From Actinomycetes bacterium (GTDB lineage Bacteria > Actinomycetota > Acidimicrobiia > Acidimicrobiales > Bog-793), in contig JAJYGM010000784.1 in NCBI GenBank assembly GCA_021785095.1, positions 1 to 7,044 of the forward strand: a DNA stretch of 7,044 bases. Direction: 5' to 3'. The notes below the pieces were generated by a model. The model had not been told where the DNA came from. It made no database searches and saw only the letters and a list, made by a program, of their open reading frames with translations. The position numbers and the translations under genes were made by a program. This document shows, piece after piece, positions 5,912 to 7,044 of this stretch (its first letter is position 1; every line of letters starts with the position of its first letter).

Positions 5912-7044
5912 GCGTCCGATCTGAGCACGTCGCGATCCTCGGGACGGGGATGACCGACATGAGTCGGCGCGATCTCTCGGCGCCGGAGATGGCGCGCCAG
6001 GCGGTCCACGAAGCGCTCGCCGACGCCTCGATCGAGCCGGACCAGCTCACGCTCGTCGTCGCGAGCAACGCGACGGGCGGGCGCCTCTGCGACCAGGGCT
6101 GCATTCGAGCGCAGTCGTGGCTCCGAAAGGCGGGGCTCGGCAACGTGCCGGTGATCAACGTCGACAACTCGTGCGCGGGCGGAACGTCCGCGGCCCATGT
6201 GGGGGCCCTGGCTGCTCGCGCAAGCGGGGGAACCGTCCTCGTCCTGGGCGTCGAGAAGATGTGGACGGGTGATCGTGCCGCCACGCTCGCAGGCATCGAA
6301 GACGGGCTGCCCGCCGACTACCGGGCCGACATGCGCGCTCGCTTCGTCGAGGAGCAAAACCCCGGTGGCAGCATCCTCATGGCGCTCAACAACCAGTGGG
6401 CGCACGTGTGCCTGGAAGAGCACGGAGCGACGCTAGAGCAGTTCGCTGCGGCGGCGGTGAAGGCACGCTTGCACGCCAGTTGGAACCCGAACGCGCAGAT
6501 CCAGCAGGCGGTCACGATCGACGAGGTGCTCGCCGCGCCCCAGGTGTCCGGGATCCTCACGCGGCTGATGTGCAGCTCGTTCACGGACGGAGCTGCGGCG
6601 CTCGTCCTCGCGCCGACGGCAGCGGCCCCGATCGACGCGCCACGTATCATCGCCTCAGTGGCACGCTCAGGAAACGGAGAGATGGACTACCACGACCGAT
6701 TGGCGGACGCCGCCTCGGCGATGTGGGAGGAGAGCGGCCTCGGTCCGGACGACTTCGACCTCGCAGAGATCCACGACGCCACCAGCCCCGAGGAGATCTA
6801 CGCCCTCGAGTCGCTCGGCCTGTTCGGCTCCGGGGAGGCTGGCCCTGCGACGCTCGCGGGCGACACGACGATCGGCGGCAGGGGGCTCTGCGTGAACCCG
6901 AGCGGCGGGCTCGTCGGACGCGGGCATCCGCTCGGGGCCACCGGCCTGGCGCAGCTCGTGGAGCTCGCCATCCATCTGCGGGACCGCGCCGGACACCGGC
7001 AGGTGCCCGGCGCGCGGCTCGGCCTCGCGGTCAACACCGGCGGG
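5908..7044 (+). CDS. Thiolase-like enzyme of the SCP-x/lipid-transfer type (3' end beyond window)
   Basis: The frame is open for 379 codons to the window edge; the family is usually near 390-400, so only the tail is missing. Recognised parts are the N-terminal EHVAILGTGMTDM, the nucleophile segment NVDNSCAGGTSA (Cys89), MCSSFTDGAAALVL (221-234), EIHDATSPEEIYALESLGL (287-305, His289), NPSGGLVGRGHPLGATG (330-346, His340) and the terminal AVNTGG. Members act as 3-ketoacyl-CoA thiolases, or in steroid catabolism as retro-aldolases with a DUF35 partner. Degradative thiolases have a second catalytic cysteine in a CxGG motif. Here the matching place reads N-T-G-G, as in lipid-transfer-type relatives, so ordinary thiolysis is uncertain. 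It starts with ATGA overlap to the LLM gene, with a good Shine-Dalgarno. Likely role: acyl-CoA chain cleavage in degradation of a lipid, steroid or other ring compound, with the LLM enzyme as pathway partner (inference). Confidence 0.88.
   Translation, partial: MSVRSEHVAILGTGMTDMSRRDLSAPEMARQAVHEALADASIEPDQLTLVVASNATGGRLCDQGCIRAQSWLRKAGLGNVPVINVDNSCAGGTSAAHVGALAARASGGTVLVLGVEKMWTGDRAATLAGIEDGLPADYRADMRARFVEEQNPGGSILMALNNQWAHVCLEEHGATLEQFAAAAVKARLHASWNPNAQIQQAVTIDEVLAAPQVSGILTRLMCSSFTDGAAALVLAPTAAAPIDAPRIIASVARSGNGEMDYHDRLADAASAMWEESGLGPDDFDLAEIHDATSPEEIYALESLGLFGSGEAGPATLAGDTTIGGRGLCVNPSGGLVGRGHPLGATGLAQLVELAIHLRDRAGHRQVPGARLGLAVNTGG

Overview
The window is high-GC DNA (about two thirds G+C by eye) with strongly G/C-ended codons. 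It fits an actinobacterium, and an Acidimicrobiia-like lineage is my best guess. The reasons are an F420-type LLM oxidoreductase, a long actinobacterial-style SAH hydrolase, and several genes whose start codon sits 6-7 bases after a TAnnnT box, which suggests leaderless transcripts. No plasmid, phage, transposase, tRNA, rRNA or CRISPR features were seen.

Layout. (1) Positions 1-1019, minus strand: the N-terminal part of a UvrD/PcrA-like superfamily 1 DNA helicase, cut by the window edge. (2) Positions 1020-1586: a long gene-free stretch. Its right half holds a compact set of repeats and a candidate promoter and leader for the next gene. (3) Positions 1587-3062, plus: ahcY, S-adenosylhomocysteine hydrolase. 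(4) Positions 3071-3096: a strong hairpin between convergent genes. (5) Positions 3154-4185, minus: low-specificity L-threonine aldolase. (6) A 61-bp divergent promoter region with a dyad in the middle. (7) Positions 4247-4726, plus: a hotdog-fold acyl-CoA thioesterase of the YdiI/PaaI type. (8) Positions 4727-4846: a 16-bp-arm hairpin, short direct repeats and a promoter. (9) Positions 4847-5911, plus: an LLM-class (probably F420-dependent) oxidoreductase containing an unusual in-frame palindromic insert. (10) Positions 5908-7044, plus: a thiolase-like enzyme of the SCP-x/lipid-transfer type, overlapping the previous gene by ATGA and running off the window.

How the genes fit together. AhcY recycles the SAH left by methyltransferases, and threonine aldolase makes glycine from threonine. 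Both touch one-carbon metabolism, but they are convergent and probably only neighbours. The LLM enzyme and thiolase-like enzyme are translationally coupled and likely act on the same acyl-CoA or lipid/steroid-like substrate. The thioesterase just upstream could belong to the same theme, but a hairpin and a separate promoter lie between them.

The most unusual signal is the 45-base near-perfect inverted repeat inside the LLM gene. It is exactly 15 codons long, low in GC with A/T-ended codons, and sits in the loop after the first beta strand. It looks like an in-frame palindromic insertion. No complete undescribed multi-gene system is visible.
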